Below, piece after piece: positions 1 through 12,896 of a stretch of DNA of 64,000 nt. The stretch spans positions 36,630,269 to 36,694,268 of the forward strand of contig NC_052507.1 in NCBI RefSeq assembly GCF_014356525.2, given 5' to 3'. The translations under genes were made by a program, and so were the position numbers. Position 1 is the stretch's first letter. Every line of letters begins with the position of its first letter. The notes under the pieces are model-generated. The model was not told the origin of the DNA. It did no database searches and saw only the letters and a list, made by a program, of their open reading frames with translations. The DNA comes from Nilaparvata lugens (lineage: Eukaryota; Arthropoda; Insecta; Hemiptera; Delphacidae).

Positions 1-3000
1 TATTGGAAATTTGTGCCGACGCCGAACGTTTGTAGAGTAGTTTTGTGAAATTTCTCTGTGTTGCAATATTGCTGAAGCGAACGACTTCAAAGCGTGGGAA
101 GGAAGGTGATTGGTCGGAGAAAGGGTGAGCGGGAATGAAAGCGATTGGTGGTTGTGTTTTTGGCGGCAATGATGACAATTGGCGGGAAAAAGGGAGCGCA
201 AACCGGTTTATTGCTCACGCGTTGTCTGTTGACAGACGGTCTTTTGTTTGTGATTCCCTTCCCCCTCGAAATTACGGTCGGCTGTTTTAAAGCGTTGTAA
301 TCGATTCCAAGCCTTATCTGAAACAATGGAATAAGTTAAGCCATGTTTAGAGCATCAGTCACAAAGTGCGCTACGATTGGGCTCATTTCGGAGTTGAATG
401 CTTTGTCAAACTATGCTCATCGATAATTACTCTACATAAAGTCATTGGTTAGAGCAAATGAAAACTCTCACTCCATGGTAATGTGCTACTATCGATAAAT
501 AATACTTCGAATGAATTCATTGAAGGCAAGAAATACAACCCCTCTCTTCATCAAAATGTGTTCCTCATTATTATAATGAATATTATTCAACTGCAATCAA
601 TTGCATGCTTTGGATACAAAAATTGAAAATTATCTACATGCATGTGTATCGAAATTTCAAAATTGGATAAGTAATCGATTGGGCCATTATGATCCAAACA
701 AATACTCTCAATATTCTTTGTTTTGCGAAATAAGGCGCATCCTAGAGGCTAGAGGATAGACGTCATTTTTGTTACCTTCTATTTGAGGTTTCTCCATAAT
801 TCATGACATGTTTTCTGTGCAAATTAAAACTAGTTGGAGGTTTTGAGCTCATGAAAAAGAGATATATTTTATTTTCGAAATAAATAAAAAATGTGGAAAC
901 CACCACTCTGATAGACTCTTAATTCTCATTTGGAATTCGAGTATTTTCTCCACTGTAACCTTCCAGAACTTGAGAGGAATTTAACATCTATGTGGATTTT
1001 CTTCACCTCATAGAAAGACTATTTCACTCAAGTGAATATCAATTTTAATAGCGATGGAATCTCCAGATCATTCTGGTGTCTCGGTTTAAGTTTTTCTTGT
1101 AGGCCTACTCACATCTCTTCAACCTCTGTATGATGGAATATCAATAATATTTCATGCAACTCTGCATCCTCAACACAGTATACATTCTAACAAAACATGG
1201 AATTCGAAAGCGCCTGATGAACATTGCAACTGCAGTTGTTTCTGGTATTGTTAAGTACTCTCTCGTATATTTCCTTTTCTATGTTGATCATTGTTTCGAA
1301 TGTAGCAACATTATGTATCTAAAGATGGATATGAAGGTATTTTTGTTCATCTATCATTCATAGTTTCATACTAAAGAATATGGCGAAGTATCTGAGCAGC
1401 AGCTCTATGTTTTTGTTTATCATTACAAGTTGGCCAAGCAGTGGCGTTGATAGTAGACAAAACATAGGAATTTGTCTCGTAGGTGAAGGGTAAATCACAA
1501 TAAATGGGGTTGAAGTTGTTAATGGACTGTGTTCGGTCGGCGAGCGACAAACAATGAACAAAGACAATAGATGAAGAGGGAACGAGAGAGTATGAGAAAG
1601 CAAGAGGGTGGAAAGAGAAAGAGGGATTGTGACGTAGTCGGTCGTATTCATAAACTAAGGAACAAAAGCACCATTATGCCCGTTGGCAAAGCGTGTACCT
1701 CACAGAGCAGCGTTGCGCAAAAGAGATCATTGTGGGGAATGAGGCCATTGTGGGGAGCCGCCTGTCTGGATGTTTGCCACAAAATATTATTATTTATATT
1801 TTTTTTCGGTTGTTGGCTATTGTTTTTTCACAAGTGAACAATGACTACGTCCATTTTCTGTTCATGAACACTTCAAACTCGGAAAGTGGTCGAGAAAATG
1901 ATTCAAATTTTCCTGAACCTCTATTGAGAACTGACCATTTGCGTTCTATTGTCAGTTCTGAGTGGATTGTGCATTGAAATTTGATGTTTTCCACTTATTC
2001 CTCTCATTCACCATTGAGGTTATTACATGAGTGATGTATCCTCCCTTTTGTGCCCGAGAAAGCGCCAACATTGGAAAGCTATCATACTTTTCCACCAAGC
2101 AATCTGAGTAGATAATATTCATCAGCCAGAAAGATCAAATTTATATCAATTCATCTGTTCTACAAATTCTTACAAAGCAGGAAAAAGGCTATCTTCTTGA
2201 TATTGGAATTTTACCAATAAGACCTCGAATCGTACCTTCTGTTTTCAGAAGAAGCTGTATTATTCAATTTCAATATTCTGTATTATTCATTATTCAATAA
2301 TGAATAATGATCGGTAGAAATTAATTGGGTCCTCGAATAGGGTAAAACAATAAATTTCTAGATAAAAAGGATAGTAGTAATAATAATAATAACATATTTA
2401 CAATCTATCTTAGAATAATTACCTCCAGCCAATACTATTGCTAATAATATTCCCCAAAACTAAAATCAGGCTAAACTTCTGAATGAATCTTTGGAGTTGT
2501 CAATACAAAAAAGAGTATTTTTCAGGCATATTCATAATCAATAATTCATTTATGGATACTATCCGATTTCATTAGAATAGTGCTTGGGGATATGATTCTA
2601 TCATAAAATGAAATTGGTATCAGATGAATACTAATCAATTACAATATTATTGTATTTGTTTATCAGTAATTCAGAATATTCTTTGAATCATCTCAAAAAA
2701 ATTATGAGATGTTGGATAATGTCAAGAATTATTAGGTAATTATAGTATTGGTGATTCATTCAACTACAGGATAAATGTTTAAAAGGAAGACACATTTTTA
2801 TAGGAAAAATAGACCTTGCTTAACTTTATTAATTTTTGGTTTAGCTCTTCAACATCACAATATGTATTCATAGCGCTCATAAAACTAAATTATATTAAAT
2901 TGACGATTACTAACATTGGATAACATAACATTTTCCATTCTAATTTGATTTGGGAGGAAAATGGTACAGGCTCAGCCTTTCTTTCCTCAATAGTCATATT

Positions 3001-6000
3001 GATATTATGAATAGAGTGTTTTGTGCAATGAATGAATAAATAAAATAAAATTATTATATTAAATATTCATTGAATAATCCATTCAATGATCTGTGTGATG
3101 AGAATTTAAAAATTTTGTCAAATTTATTTGAAAACTTGTTAATTCCTTCGAGCTTGATGATAAATTTATACACCGAATTTAAAGGTAGGAGAAATTCAAT
3201 TTGTGACCTTATGAATTTATTATTTACACTAAGTAAATTTATGCTTAACATACTTATCTCCCCTCTGCACCAATTAACAAACAAAATTCAGAATAAAATG
3301 ACAGCATTACCTCTTCCTAATCCAACACGTTTTCCAAGTTCAATTTGGAATTTGTTGAATGTTGGCTCTCTTGGCCAATATTAATATTTGAAGTATAAAG
3401 CGTGGAATAGAACAGAATACTCAAGATTTCGAACATGAAATTCCCAGTTCTACGTAATTCTGTGCTTGCAGGGGCAGAGATGTCGTAAAACGAGGACTTG
3501 CCGGCTGATATGACGCTGGTTATTGGTTTATGAATTAATTACTGACCATTCAACCCACAGATATGAGGCTTTTTGTGGCCTTTTCACTTGATGGCCTTAT
3601 GGGAGATGTTAGTGCAGGCCTTCATCCATATAAGGACTGAATAGTGTCGTTACATCCTTTAACGTTTCTCGCTTTTTCTCTTATGAATGCCGACTCATAT
3701 CTTCCTCCCACTTCTGCACTTGTAATGTGCTCGCTTTCCTTGAGAAACGCACACATTTAACGGGTCTAATGAGGTGTATTCAAGTTTAGTGTGAAAGAGA
3801 TTGAGGTTGAATGAGGGGGGGAACTTTCATAATGCAGAGAATAGAAACAGAGTGAGAGAGAGGATGTATTTGAATGTGAGGAGAACAAGAAAGACACAGT
3901 GGAGAAAAGGGTCAAGATCAGGTTGGATAGAATGAGAGAAGTTAGTCAACAAAATAATGATAAAATTCATGAGTGGATTGATTGAAATTGGGCAAAATTA
4001 ATTGTTGCTCATTGAATGAGTGGAGAAAGTTTGTAGGCATTCATGATAGGAAGTTCATCTTCATCGCACACACACAGCTGCAGAGATCTAACATCATTTT
4101 CTCCCCAAATCTTGAGTAATATTCAAAGCTCCCATGGAACTACTGTACTTACTGGAACAACATAGTTTAAAAGTGCAGAAGTCATGCTACCGCCTTATAT
4201 AATATTCGATTGAAATGCCTTCTTTGAGCAGTCTCACAAACTCCGCATTCAATGAATTTACAGTTGAATTGCAAACAGCTTTCATTTGCAGATAATATTA
4301 GGCTGCTGGTACGTTGGCCCCGGTAATCGGCAGGAGTTAATTTCAATAACACGCTCAACAGTGGCCTCACACAGGAATTATCACCCAAATTACATCCCAT
4401 GCATTGACTCTGTCAATAAAGGGCGATAATAAAATTATTAGTTCTCATTGCAGTTCTGTTACTCCTTTGGCATCTGTGAGGCCATGGCTTAGACTACGGT
4501 AGCGTTTCAAAAGCACCACCGATAATACGTTCATGTACCATATACGCTAATTAACTTGCATACAGATTATGGTTGTACTCCCGCACGCGCTTTTACAATT
4601 ATTAGCTTTTGCTATTTCAGGTGCTCTCATTCACTTTCTCTCTCTATTTTACCTCTAAAAATCTCTTACCCATTCTATCCCCCGCCTTCTCATATACTCT
4701 CTTTCTCTTTTATCGCATGCAAACATTGCTAATTAGATAGGTCTGCACTCAAAAAGCCGTTGAGCTGCCTGCTTTTTTGTGTGGTGCCAATCTGCTCTAA
4801 TTTGTGCTGTATGCATGAGGGTGGAAACTAGCACCAGGATTAATTTGCTGGTCATCTAGTGAGCTTTGTGTTCAGAAAATAAAAACAGAATTATTTCCAG
4901 GACATTTTTCATTCTCCAAGGGATGAAGTTTCTATTATGGTGGAGGGTAGAAGAGGATTGAAACATATATGACTCACCGGTTGAAGAGAATGAATGGGAG
5001 ACATTACTCTCTTATTGCAAATAATAATTTTTGTAACTCCAAGTTTTACACCACTTATTATGACCGATCCAACCAGGTGGAACGAGCTTATTCCATTATA
5101 AAGAAGGAGAATGAATTTTCTGTGTATGATAGATTCAGCAACTCTTCCCAGACTTTGTCACATTTTCACTCATATAATATTCATTTCAAACATTATTTTG
5201 GTTACGATTATTCCCTGTATTTCAGGTCTGGATGATCAAATTCAAGTTCTACTATTGATATTGCTGGTTCAGGGGTGTTGAATTTTTGAAACGTCAACAT
5301 ACTCTTGCTGTTATTTGATGTTCACTCTTTCCCTACCACTCAGTTATAAAATATGCAATAAAGTATGCACATATCCAAATCATACACAGGCTTTTATGCT
5401 CCATTTTAGTTCTTGCATCCATAATAAAAATATAGGCTACTATAAAACTCCAAAATGAGTCGTAGTACATGTCATCATGAGTGCGAGTTCTATTCAGATT
5501 CCGGCACTTATGAGAGCGCAGCGTTTTTGTTGAGTACAATAAGGGGTTGGCATCGGGGTGGGGGGGTTCATGTTTATGACAGTCTCAACATCGGATTCGA
5601 TCAACTGAAATCTTCATTCAAACTTTAATAACAACTTTCACTGCCAATCCATTGATTATATTGGAGCTTCACTCCACTTCACTACACGTTGAAAACTTCG
5701 CATTAATAAAAACTGTTCCCACCTGGTGGAAGAGTGAACGAAATCTTATCTCTGAAGAATCGTCGTTCTATTAGATTGATGTCATCGTCAGGTTTATGGG
5801 TATTCAATTTGATTTTATCAGGTGGTGCAGATTATTCATAAGACCTCAGATTCGAAATGTTGTTTAGAAGATTACTAGCGATGGATATGAAACATTTATT
5901 CCTTTTGTATCCAATTACATGATATATCTCCGTCTTTTCCATGTTTCTCGAATCCTTATTCAAAATATCGATTCAAGCAAACGTTTCATTGAATTCAGTC

Positions 6001-6058
6001 AATGAGACTCTAGACAATTTTCAGTGCTGATAACAATGTTATAGTATTATACTCCTGG
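1..6058. other. Non-coding, presumed upstream Rox8 intron
   Basis: No ORF here shows a recognisable domain. The first 330 bases are less AT-rich, with several CCAAT-type (ATTGG) motifs and an E2F-like site at about 178-191 (see findings). Purine-rich stretches occur at about 1560-1640 and 3810-3920. The rest is AT-rich sequence with short simple runs such as the (TAA)n near 2377-2391. Assignment to the intron is inferred from the absence of any other gene and of the Rox8 exons encoding RRM1. Confidence 0.5.
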
Positions 6059-6104
6059 GCTGGTTGCATATTGAGACGCGACGCGACTTTACCTACCTGA
6101 TTGT

Positions 6105-6117
6105 GCCAGATGAGTTA
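6105..6117. repeat. Left target-site duplication of SINE-like insertion
   Basis: GCCAGATGAGTTA is repeated exactly at 6273-6285 on the other side of the insertion. Confidence 0.75.
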
Positions 6118-6272
6118 AAAAAAAAAGTAAATTCGTATGGCTTTTGTTGGTGGGGAGTCCCTTGCAGGAAGGTCCCACCGCCTGAATATATAATTTAAGC
6201 CGTCAATGGGCCTTACGACTGTCATACTTCAGCCGGGACCGACAGTTTAACGTGCCCATCCGATAACACGGG
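6118..6272 (-). mobile_element. SINE-like retroposon with 13-bp target duplication
   Basis: Flanked by exact direct repeats GCCAGATGAGTTA (6105-6117 and 6273-6285), the mark of a retroposition event. On the + strand it starts with an A run and ends near the conserved block AGCCGGGACCGAC / TTTAACGTGCCCATCCG. Related copies lie at 33470-33574 (opposite orientation) and 39653-39813. Element orientation is inferred from the variable simple-sequence end, which lies on the left here and in the 39.6-kb copy, so transcription is probably on the - strand. No protein is encoded. Confidence 0.7.
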
Positions 6273-6822
6273 GCCAGATGAGTTATAATCATGTGATCAT
6301 ATGATGAAATTTTCCCATTGAGAGGGAACTTACATGTTAACAATATTATAAATTATGTAATCATAACAATAATATCACGGGTTGATCTTACACATATACG
6401 ATTTCGGTTTGTTTTTGAAGTGTAAAACACTAGGTTTGAATTCGCCACCAAACAGCACAGCACCGAACGCCCCATCGACATGAACAGGTTTTATCAGGTT
6501 TCATTTCGTTGCCAGGGAATAGCGAACAAAATATATCATTAACATACGCTCGGTTCAGTTCCTGTTTCAACCTGATAGAAGATGATCTCTTTCATGTCAA
6601 AGTAATAAATGATAAATTCATTACCTGTTTTTTCATAAATAAAAAAAAAATGTGAAATTCTTAACAAGGTATATGTTTCAGAAGATAATACTAAACGTAA
6701 TAAGAATCGTGTGAGAACATTGTCTGTAAGGAAGTCTCATTCGTTTTTTGACAAACTGAATGGTATACATGACTGTGTAACACGTCATATCACGTCGCGT
6801 CGCATCTCAACAGGTAACGTTG

Positions 6823-8348
6823 TTGCCTAACCTAACCTAGCCTTATGAAGATACCACAGATCCTATAATAATTATATCACATGATGTTCTCATGCTTTGA
6901 TTCTTTTAAATTCCAAACATTTTATTGACTTTTATGATTATATAAGAAGCAGTAGGTATTTTGGCATGTTTGACCAACCAGTACAGTGAAAAATATTCAT
7001 TACCGATTATCACTGCTACGAGGATAAGATGAATATCATAACAAGTAATCTCCGTTAACAAGAGCTGTAATCCACTGCGTCCTAGTGCCTATAATGCTCA
7101 CATGTTGCTCATTTGTCTTGAAAATTACAAGTTGCAACTCAAGCTGTTATCTCTGCAGCGATCTCTCATCTCAGGTTCGAATCCCATTCCGTCTGGAATT
7201 CTCCGTATCATCGTCATCAACGCCCGAGTAATATCAAACAATACAATAATTTCAAATCAGCGATAATTATCATTAGGTACTCCAATCCTATTCAAATCAA
7301 TTCAAGTATAATTCATTATTTGGGTTGTCACCTTATCATCGGTAAGATATTATAGATAACAAATGCATGAATATTATTGTATAATAAAAATCTTGTATGA
7401 ATCATAATTTTGCTGCATAATACACTCGAATGAACAGCAGTTCACATAAAAGTACTGATACCTTTTTGGTATGCATGGAGTTTTTTATTATAGAGGTATT
7501 AGCAAATCCTAATAGGTAGAATAAGCAGCAAGCAGGCTAACGAACTAAATAAAGAGGCAAATGGGAGACTAGCAATAAAAAAGTTTCGCTCCAACTATAA
7601 TTGAAAAACTTGGAACTCGCGTCGCCCGACAGATAACTGCTCTGACATTTTCCCGGGATGCGTGCATATTTTCAAAGCATATCGCTCTAATAATACTCTA
7701 CCATGGGGAGCAGCAATTGCAAATATGAAATGCTTCACAAGTAAAAACCTATTATAGAATAGATCGAATCTATTCAATTATAATTCGTTTCTGGGTATTC
7801 TAACTATTCATTCAAAATTCAGCTGGGGATTCATCTTTCATAATTTACACATCCTTTTTCGTATCAGTAGAATTTAAACTGAAGCAGCATGAAATATGAT
7901 TGAATTATACAAAGAGTGATAGATATTTGATATACCCCTCACCTAAATAGGGATTCTTATTAATTGGATTGAAAAGACACTGCTATGGCATTGGTTGTGT
8001 TGCTGTAATGTACAAAATTGTCTTAGATAAATTAGTATTGTGTTTAATTTTAACGCAATTATCATCATTATTAGCAGCAAGTAAATAGCATTTATTTTTC
8101 ATCAATTCAATTTCACCATTCCACTTCATTTACATATTCAAATTATTCCCGATCCGGTAAGAAAATAGTTATAACTCTTATGATTCTAGAATCATTCAAT
8201 TCCAATTATCATTTTCATGATCACGGAGTCTTTAATCAGTTCTAATTATTCCAGGTATTTGAAATTTCATTTTTTGTTCCAATTTCTATTGTTCTATTCT
8301 ATTTCAATATCTGGCTAACAGGAAGCAGATAAAAAGTTAGTCTTTGCC
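6823..8348. other. Non-coding intronic sequence with a degenerate tRNA-like box
   Basis: AT-rich and without a recognisable gene. One point stands out: GGTTCGAATCC at about 7174-7184 matches the tRNA/SINE B box consensus. The 40-60 bases upstream lack a convincing A box or a foldable cloverleaf, so this may be the relic of a SINE head but is not a tRNA gene. Confidence 0.3.
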
Positions 8349-8899
8349 TCTACCAAGGTCTATAAAGTCAAGAATGCAGGTCATGATCCCGTGATGCATT
8401 GCAAAATCGCCCTTTTGTGAGGTTCTAGTTGACCATTTTTCAAATTCATCAGCTGTTATCATTACATATTGAACAACATTTTTTTTATTTGTATTTTTTC
8501 AAGTGACAGAATAATAGTATTTAGATTCCAACTAGTAACTGAATTGTTGATTTTCAGTTTCAATTGATTGAGAACTTCAAACCATTTTTGCGGTTAGCCT
8601 CATGTTCTTATACCTTATGCTTAATAACATCTTACCAGAATAAGAACAATTTTTAATAATTGATAAATGATTGAACCATTTTTATTATTGAAATAATTTC
8701 ATTTTTAAAAAATCAAAAACCTGAATTCACATATTATCTGAACCAGAATATTGTTTTTAAAATGCAAGATGCATGATTTTGTTACAAGCAAATTGAATTA
8801 GATTCTATTTTCAAATGTACCGTCATAAAAGCCCCACAAAATGGCCGCTCCATAAGGAACACGGGTGTCTTGACCTAGTTTCTATAGACCTTGGCCTCT
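8349..8899. mobile_element. Short MITE-like element
   Basis: Inverted ends: CCAAGGTCTATA at 8353-8364 and its exact reverse complement TATAGACCTTGG at 8883-8894. The similarity continues inward as AGTCAAGA against TCTTGAC with a small insertion. Both flanks contain CCTCT, a possible short target duplication. The interior is about 500 bp, AT-rich and non-coding. No second copy was seen in the window, so the family rests on the termini alone. Confidence 0.5.
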
Positions 8900-10140
8900 C
8901 CTATTTGCAATTGCTGCTTCTGATGGAATTATTAGCCGATATGCAAGCATTTATGTCAAAATTTCGCAAATCGAATTATTTTTTTTCAATTTAGTTATAG
9001 TTGAATTCAACAAAGCATGGTATCAAGGATCTAGAATATAATATAACATTATCATAAACAAAAACAGTGAAATTCAGGTGAGTGATTGAGTCCTATAAAG
9101 AATCAAGCTATTACGAACTAGTACTCGTATTACTGATACACATGGTTGTATAAATTTCTCACACAGGTCAACAAAAGCCGAGAGCGTAAACAGCAGGAGT
9201 GGATTCAATTTGAACGATTTTGTGACCAGCCTGTGAATTATTTCTATTTTGTACGACAGGTAGAACTGAAAACATAAATCAAAGATCGTATATTCTTTTA
9301 TGTTCAACTCCTGTAAACAATCTTATTGGATTGCTGTATTTTACGTCCGTATTCCAAAGTTGCTACCCGTGAAATTGTTTCTTAATATAGTTGATTTTGT
9401 TGCAATTTCTCCTTTCTCGTTTGTGAGAGGTCGATAAACTTTCCTGAATTTGATTGTAGCCTGATTTCTAGAGACTGTTCATTCCCAAAAACCGTACAAT
9501 TTTTTTGTGAACGAGAAAGCCGCATTTCGTGATTCTAATAATGTCAATCGTTCACTATTTTGATGCAAGTTTGAATGTCCTATTCAGTATTCCATACCTT
9601 ACGAGTAGACTATTGCATCTCGAAGTCCTCAGAGGCTCTCAAATGTTCAATTCAAGTTTTTCTCGGAGAATTAGTTGTTGAGCTGTTGAAGGTTTGGAGT
9701 AACTTCAATTCTTGATCACAGCTTGACAGTTTCGAACACTCAAAATGTTAATCATGATGTTATAGAACTGGGAGTACAATATTAATTTGTAATGGAAATT
9801 TAAACTATGTATAGAATAGTGAAAATTAATGGTTGATATTACTCTCATATACCAATAACTATTCAAATCTCATTACAATCAATCAACAAGCATGCGCGTG
9901 TGAGAATGGATTTCGAAGCGACAAGGCCGATTCACAGAAACCACACACATCCTATCTAGTTCAGAATGAATTACTAAATAATCACATATCATGATCGAGT
10001 GTCAATGAGAGCATTGAAAACTCAGCCAAATATAATTAGGTATTTATTCATAAATTCATATTATTTATTCTATTTTTTTAATAAATAATGTATTTTAATT
10101 AATAATGGGTTTTGAACAATAATGTATCATTTTCTCTGGT
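8900..10140. other. Non-coding intronic sequence
   Basis: AT-rich sequence with scattered stops in all frames and no recognisable coding or RNA feature. Confidence 0.5.
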
Positions 10141-10194
10141 TTTTTTATGATTTTTAATAATTTTATATGTTTTAACTCGTATTTCCTCCCGTCT

Positions 10195-10236
10195 GTCTGT
10201 ATGTATGTATGTTTGTATGTATGTATGTATGTAAAG
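10195..10236. repeat. (GTAT)n microsatellite
   Basis: About nine imperfect tandem copies of the tetranucleotide GTAT. The short apparent ORF across it (repeated Tyr, Val, Cys, Met) is a by-product of the repeat. Confidence 0.9.
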
Positions 10237-10449
10237 CATTTACGGCCAAACGCGTTTATAGAATTCTATGAGATTTGGCATGAATATTCTTCCTCTTTTA
10301 ACTGCACGTCGATGTATTCACAAGGTTTTTTTAAATTTCAAGGATAATATGAAAGGAGAAGGAATTTCCTCCATACTCCGATATCACTATTTATATTATC
10401 TACTCTAAAGATAGGATTAATCAGACCATAGAATTATTTATAATCAATC

Positions 10450-10585
10450 AGATGACAAGTGGATTATTTATTGCATTTATTACACAAATGTCTGGAGAAG
10501 CCGGTGAACAGGTGACACAAGATACTTGTGGATGAGAAAACTGCGTGAGGTCTACTGTTCACAGAGCTACTAGATTTTTTTGTTC
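10450..10585 (-). repeat. Dispersed repeat (family B), inverted relative to 17.1 kb
   Basis: The reverse complement contains TGTGAACAGTAGACCTCACG, then CATCCACAAGTA, then GGCTTCTCCA and CACTTGTCA. The same blocks appear in the same order on the + strand at 17125-17275. No coding capacity is visible. Its left side leads through an unusual run to the (GTAT)n tract, which may belong to the same element. Confidence 0.6.
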
Positions 10586-10599
10586 CTATTTTTGATGAA

Positions 10600-12540
10600 C
10601 AGATTATAGGATGACTGTAGCCTACATTACATTCACAGCCAGTTGGTTTGACTTACTCAATTTCAGTCCTATTGACACGCATTTCCTCTAGCAGAGTGTC
10701 ATCCAGTGCCGTTTTCCTTGACTTGTTTGTAACACATTGCTGCCCAGTCGAGCCGCCAAGCTGTACAATACTTGTGCAAGGGTGGAGGCGTTAGATGGCA
10801 GAGATTGGCAATTCGACTATAAAGAGAGTTCAGTTAATCTTGGTTCTGTGCCGTGGTGGGGGGGGCAGCGGGGACTTGTGTCATGAGAGTGAGTTGGTCC
10901 ATTGTTGTGGGACATTTCAGAGGGGGTTTAGAGGGTTTTAGGGGGATCTGGAGAGTGGTGTTGATGGAAAGGGGTGTCCCTAGCTTCTTTTGTTCTCCAG
11001 TGTACCACCAGGAGGCAGTTTTGTCCCCAGACAGGGTGCAATTCATTTGAGGGTGCGGCCTGGGCAACTTGAGAGTGGCAGTGTTTGCTGGGCAGGGGGT
11101 TCAATTTGGGGGTCCATATGTACAATGGTGGTGGTGGTAGTATGGTGTCGATGCAGGACTACCAACATTGTGCTGAATAATTTATGGCTCGTTAGAGGCG
11201 GACAACACGACCAATCAGCGAGCAGCAGTGGCAGCATCGGAGGTCTCTCTCATTAGAATCAACCCCCTCCTCTTACTATCATGGACAGGAGAAAAATCAA
11301 TTGTTTTCAATCTGACCCAATCCTTTGCCGCAAGCTTGAATGGTTGAGTTAAGAACATTTGTTACAGTACAATCTATAAAATAACGTAGAGTGTCAAAAT
11401 GTTTTCATAGCATCCACTTTGATTGTAGAAGATCGGGTGCGTTATTGTTTGGAATGTCAAGCTACCAAAACATTGATCGTTCAGCCGAAATCAGCATACG
11501 AGAAAATGTTTTTTTTTTCAAATGGCCTGCTTTTTGAATGTTTTTCAGTTCACGTTATTATTTCAAGTTCATATCAATCAATATTTGATCGAACACCTAT
11601 TAAACGAGATATGTTTGTAGCAACCAGAAAATCGCACATTTGTACACAATGGATACAATGAAATGAGAACAGTAAGGGCTTGAACGAGAACATTCAATCG
11701 TTTTGCAATGTAAACGAGATAATATTTCACTCTCTGCTTGCAATCAAGTTATAGGAGGTTGAATCATCCCAACTTATGCGTGATTCGATTTGCCAGCGAT
11801 TCCCAAAGACTGCAATGACTTGTTCATAGAATGACAAGTTCATGGAGACAACAAAAGTTCTCAACAAGTATATTATGTTGTTCAGGTTCAACAATTATTG
11901 TAATTCAAAAATACATTGAAACACTGTAGCCAAAAATTTATCCAATAACACATTCAATTCTTCAAATGATATCATTCCATTTCATGTTGATAGAGTTTAA
12001 TGGAAAGAGTCGTTAGAATCAACTCAATTTTTTGAAAATTTATTATTATATAGGATACTGTAGATTGAACAACCACGACATAGGAAAGTTCCATCAAAGC
12101 TAACTTAAGAGCCTTTCGTTTCCTGGTGTAAGAGTTTATCTAATCATTTTATGATATCCATAATTCATATGAATACAATAAATAACAATAATATATACTA
12201 GCTAGAGCCTATCAGGTGTTATTCATGCCACATGTATTGATTTATTTTGTCGCGATAAGTGCCCTACAAATTCACTAATGTGTAAGAATTCCCCATAAGG
12301 CCACCATTCCACGTGTCTGAGAGTTCAGTATCAGAGCGTCCAAGACAATTCTGAGGTTTTACCTCACACTTGAAACTACCTCACTAACTTCAATTATATA
12401 AGCAAACAGAGAACTGAGACCTAATCAGAACTTAAAAATGTATGGCGTTGCAGGGGCTGACTCGGCTCTACTGAGCATATAAATGGCAGCCTCATGAAAA
12501 CTGGAGACTACCACCCTACTACTTTGAAGGTGTAGTTGTT
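10600..12540. other. Non-coding, with a GC-richer patch
   Basis: Between about 10740 and 11260 the base composition shifts to G-rich, with a run able to form a G-quadruplex (10909-10945) and a TATA-like TATAAAGA at 10818 (see findings). Short overlapping ORFs on both strands are low-complexity and unrecognisable. The remainder is ordinary AT-rich intron. Confidence 0.4.
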
Positions 12541-12564
12541 TTACCACAATAATATCTCTGCTGG

Positions 12565-12865
12565 GATTTCCTTAATCCTCTCTCTCACCCTGAAACTCTC
12601 TCACTCTCTTCCATCAACATAAAATCTCGTTGCTTTTCTACCTCAATTGCACGCTAACATACTCCTCTACAACGACTCCAAGTATACTATACGATGTATA
12701 TCAGAGAGTACTTGTACTCTTACAAACAAGTATTCCTCTTCTTGTGACAATTAGAGGTTCTCTTGCCCCATCCACTTCTATTTACTACCTCTCTTCCTCA
12801 AGTCTCTTTCTTCTCCTCTATCAACTCCTTCTTGCCTCTATCAATATAATCTTTCTCAACTAATT
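12565..12865 (+). repeat. Pyrimidine-rich tract
   Basis: About 300 bases dominated by C and T on the + strand (for example CCTCTCTCTCACC and CTTCTCCTCTATC). It is degenerate, not a true microsatellite. Similar tracts recur many times further along the window. Confidence 0.6.
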
Positions 12866-12896
12866 CTACTCACTACATTACAACCAACCTAACAAC

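Larger units (their letters stand above)
6059..6822. mobile_element. MITE-like inverted-repeat element (family A, copy 1)
   Basis: The ends carry inverted repeats: TTGAGACGCGACGCGAC at 6071-6087 and its reverse complement at 6794-6810, with one mismatch in 17. The interior has no coding capacity. The segment at about 6428-6560 (TTTGAATTCGCCACC, then AGCACCGAACGCCCC, then CGTTGCCAGGGAA) matches 13008-13130 in the element at 12.9 kb in the same order, so both belong to one family of non-autonomous elements. A SINE-like insertion (6118-6272) lies inside and is therefore younger. Target duplication at the outer ends is not clear. Confidence 0.65.

Noticed and set aside
6828..6842. TAACCTAACCTAG as insect telomere repeat
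   Set aside because: Only two copies of the pentamer; chance.
7150..7200. tRNA gene around GGTTCGAATCC
   Set aside because: No acceptor stem, D-arm or anticodon arm can be drawn around it.
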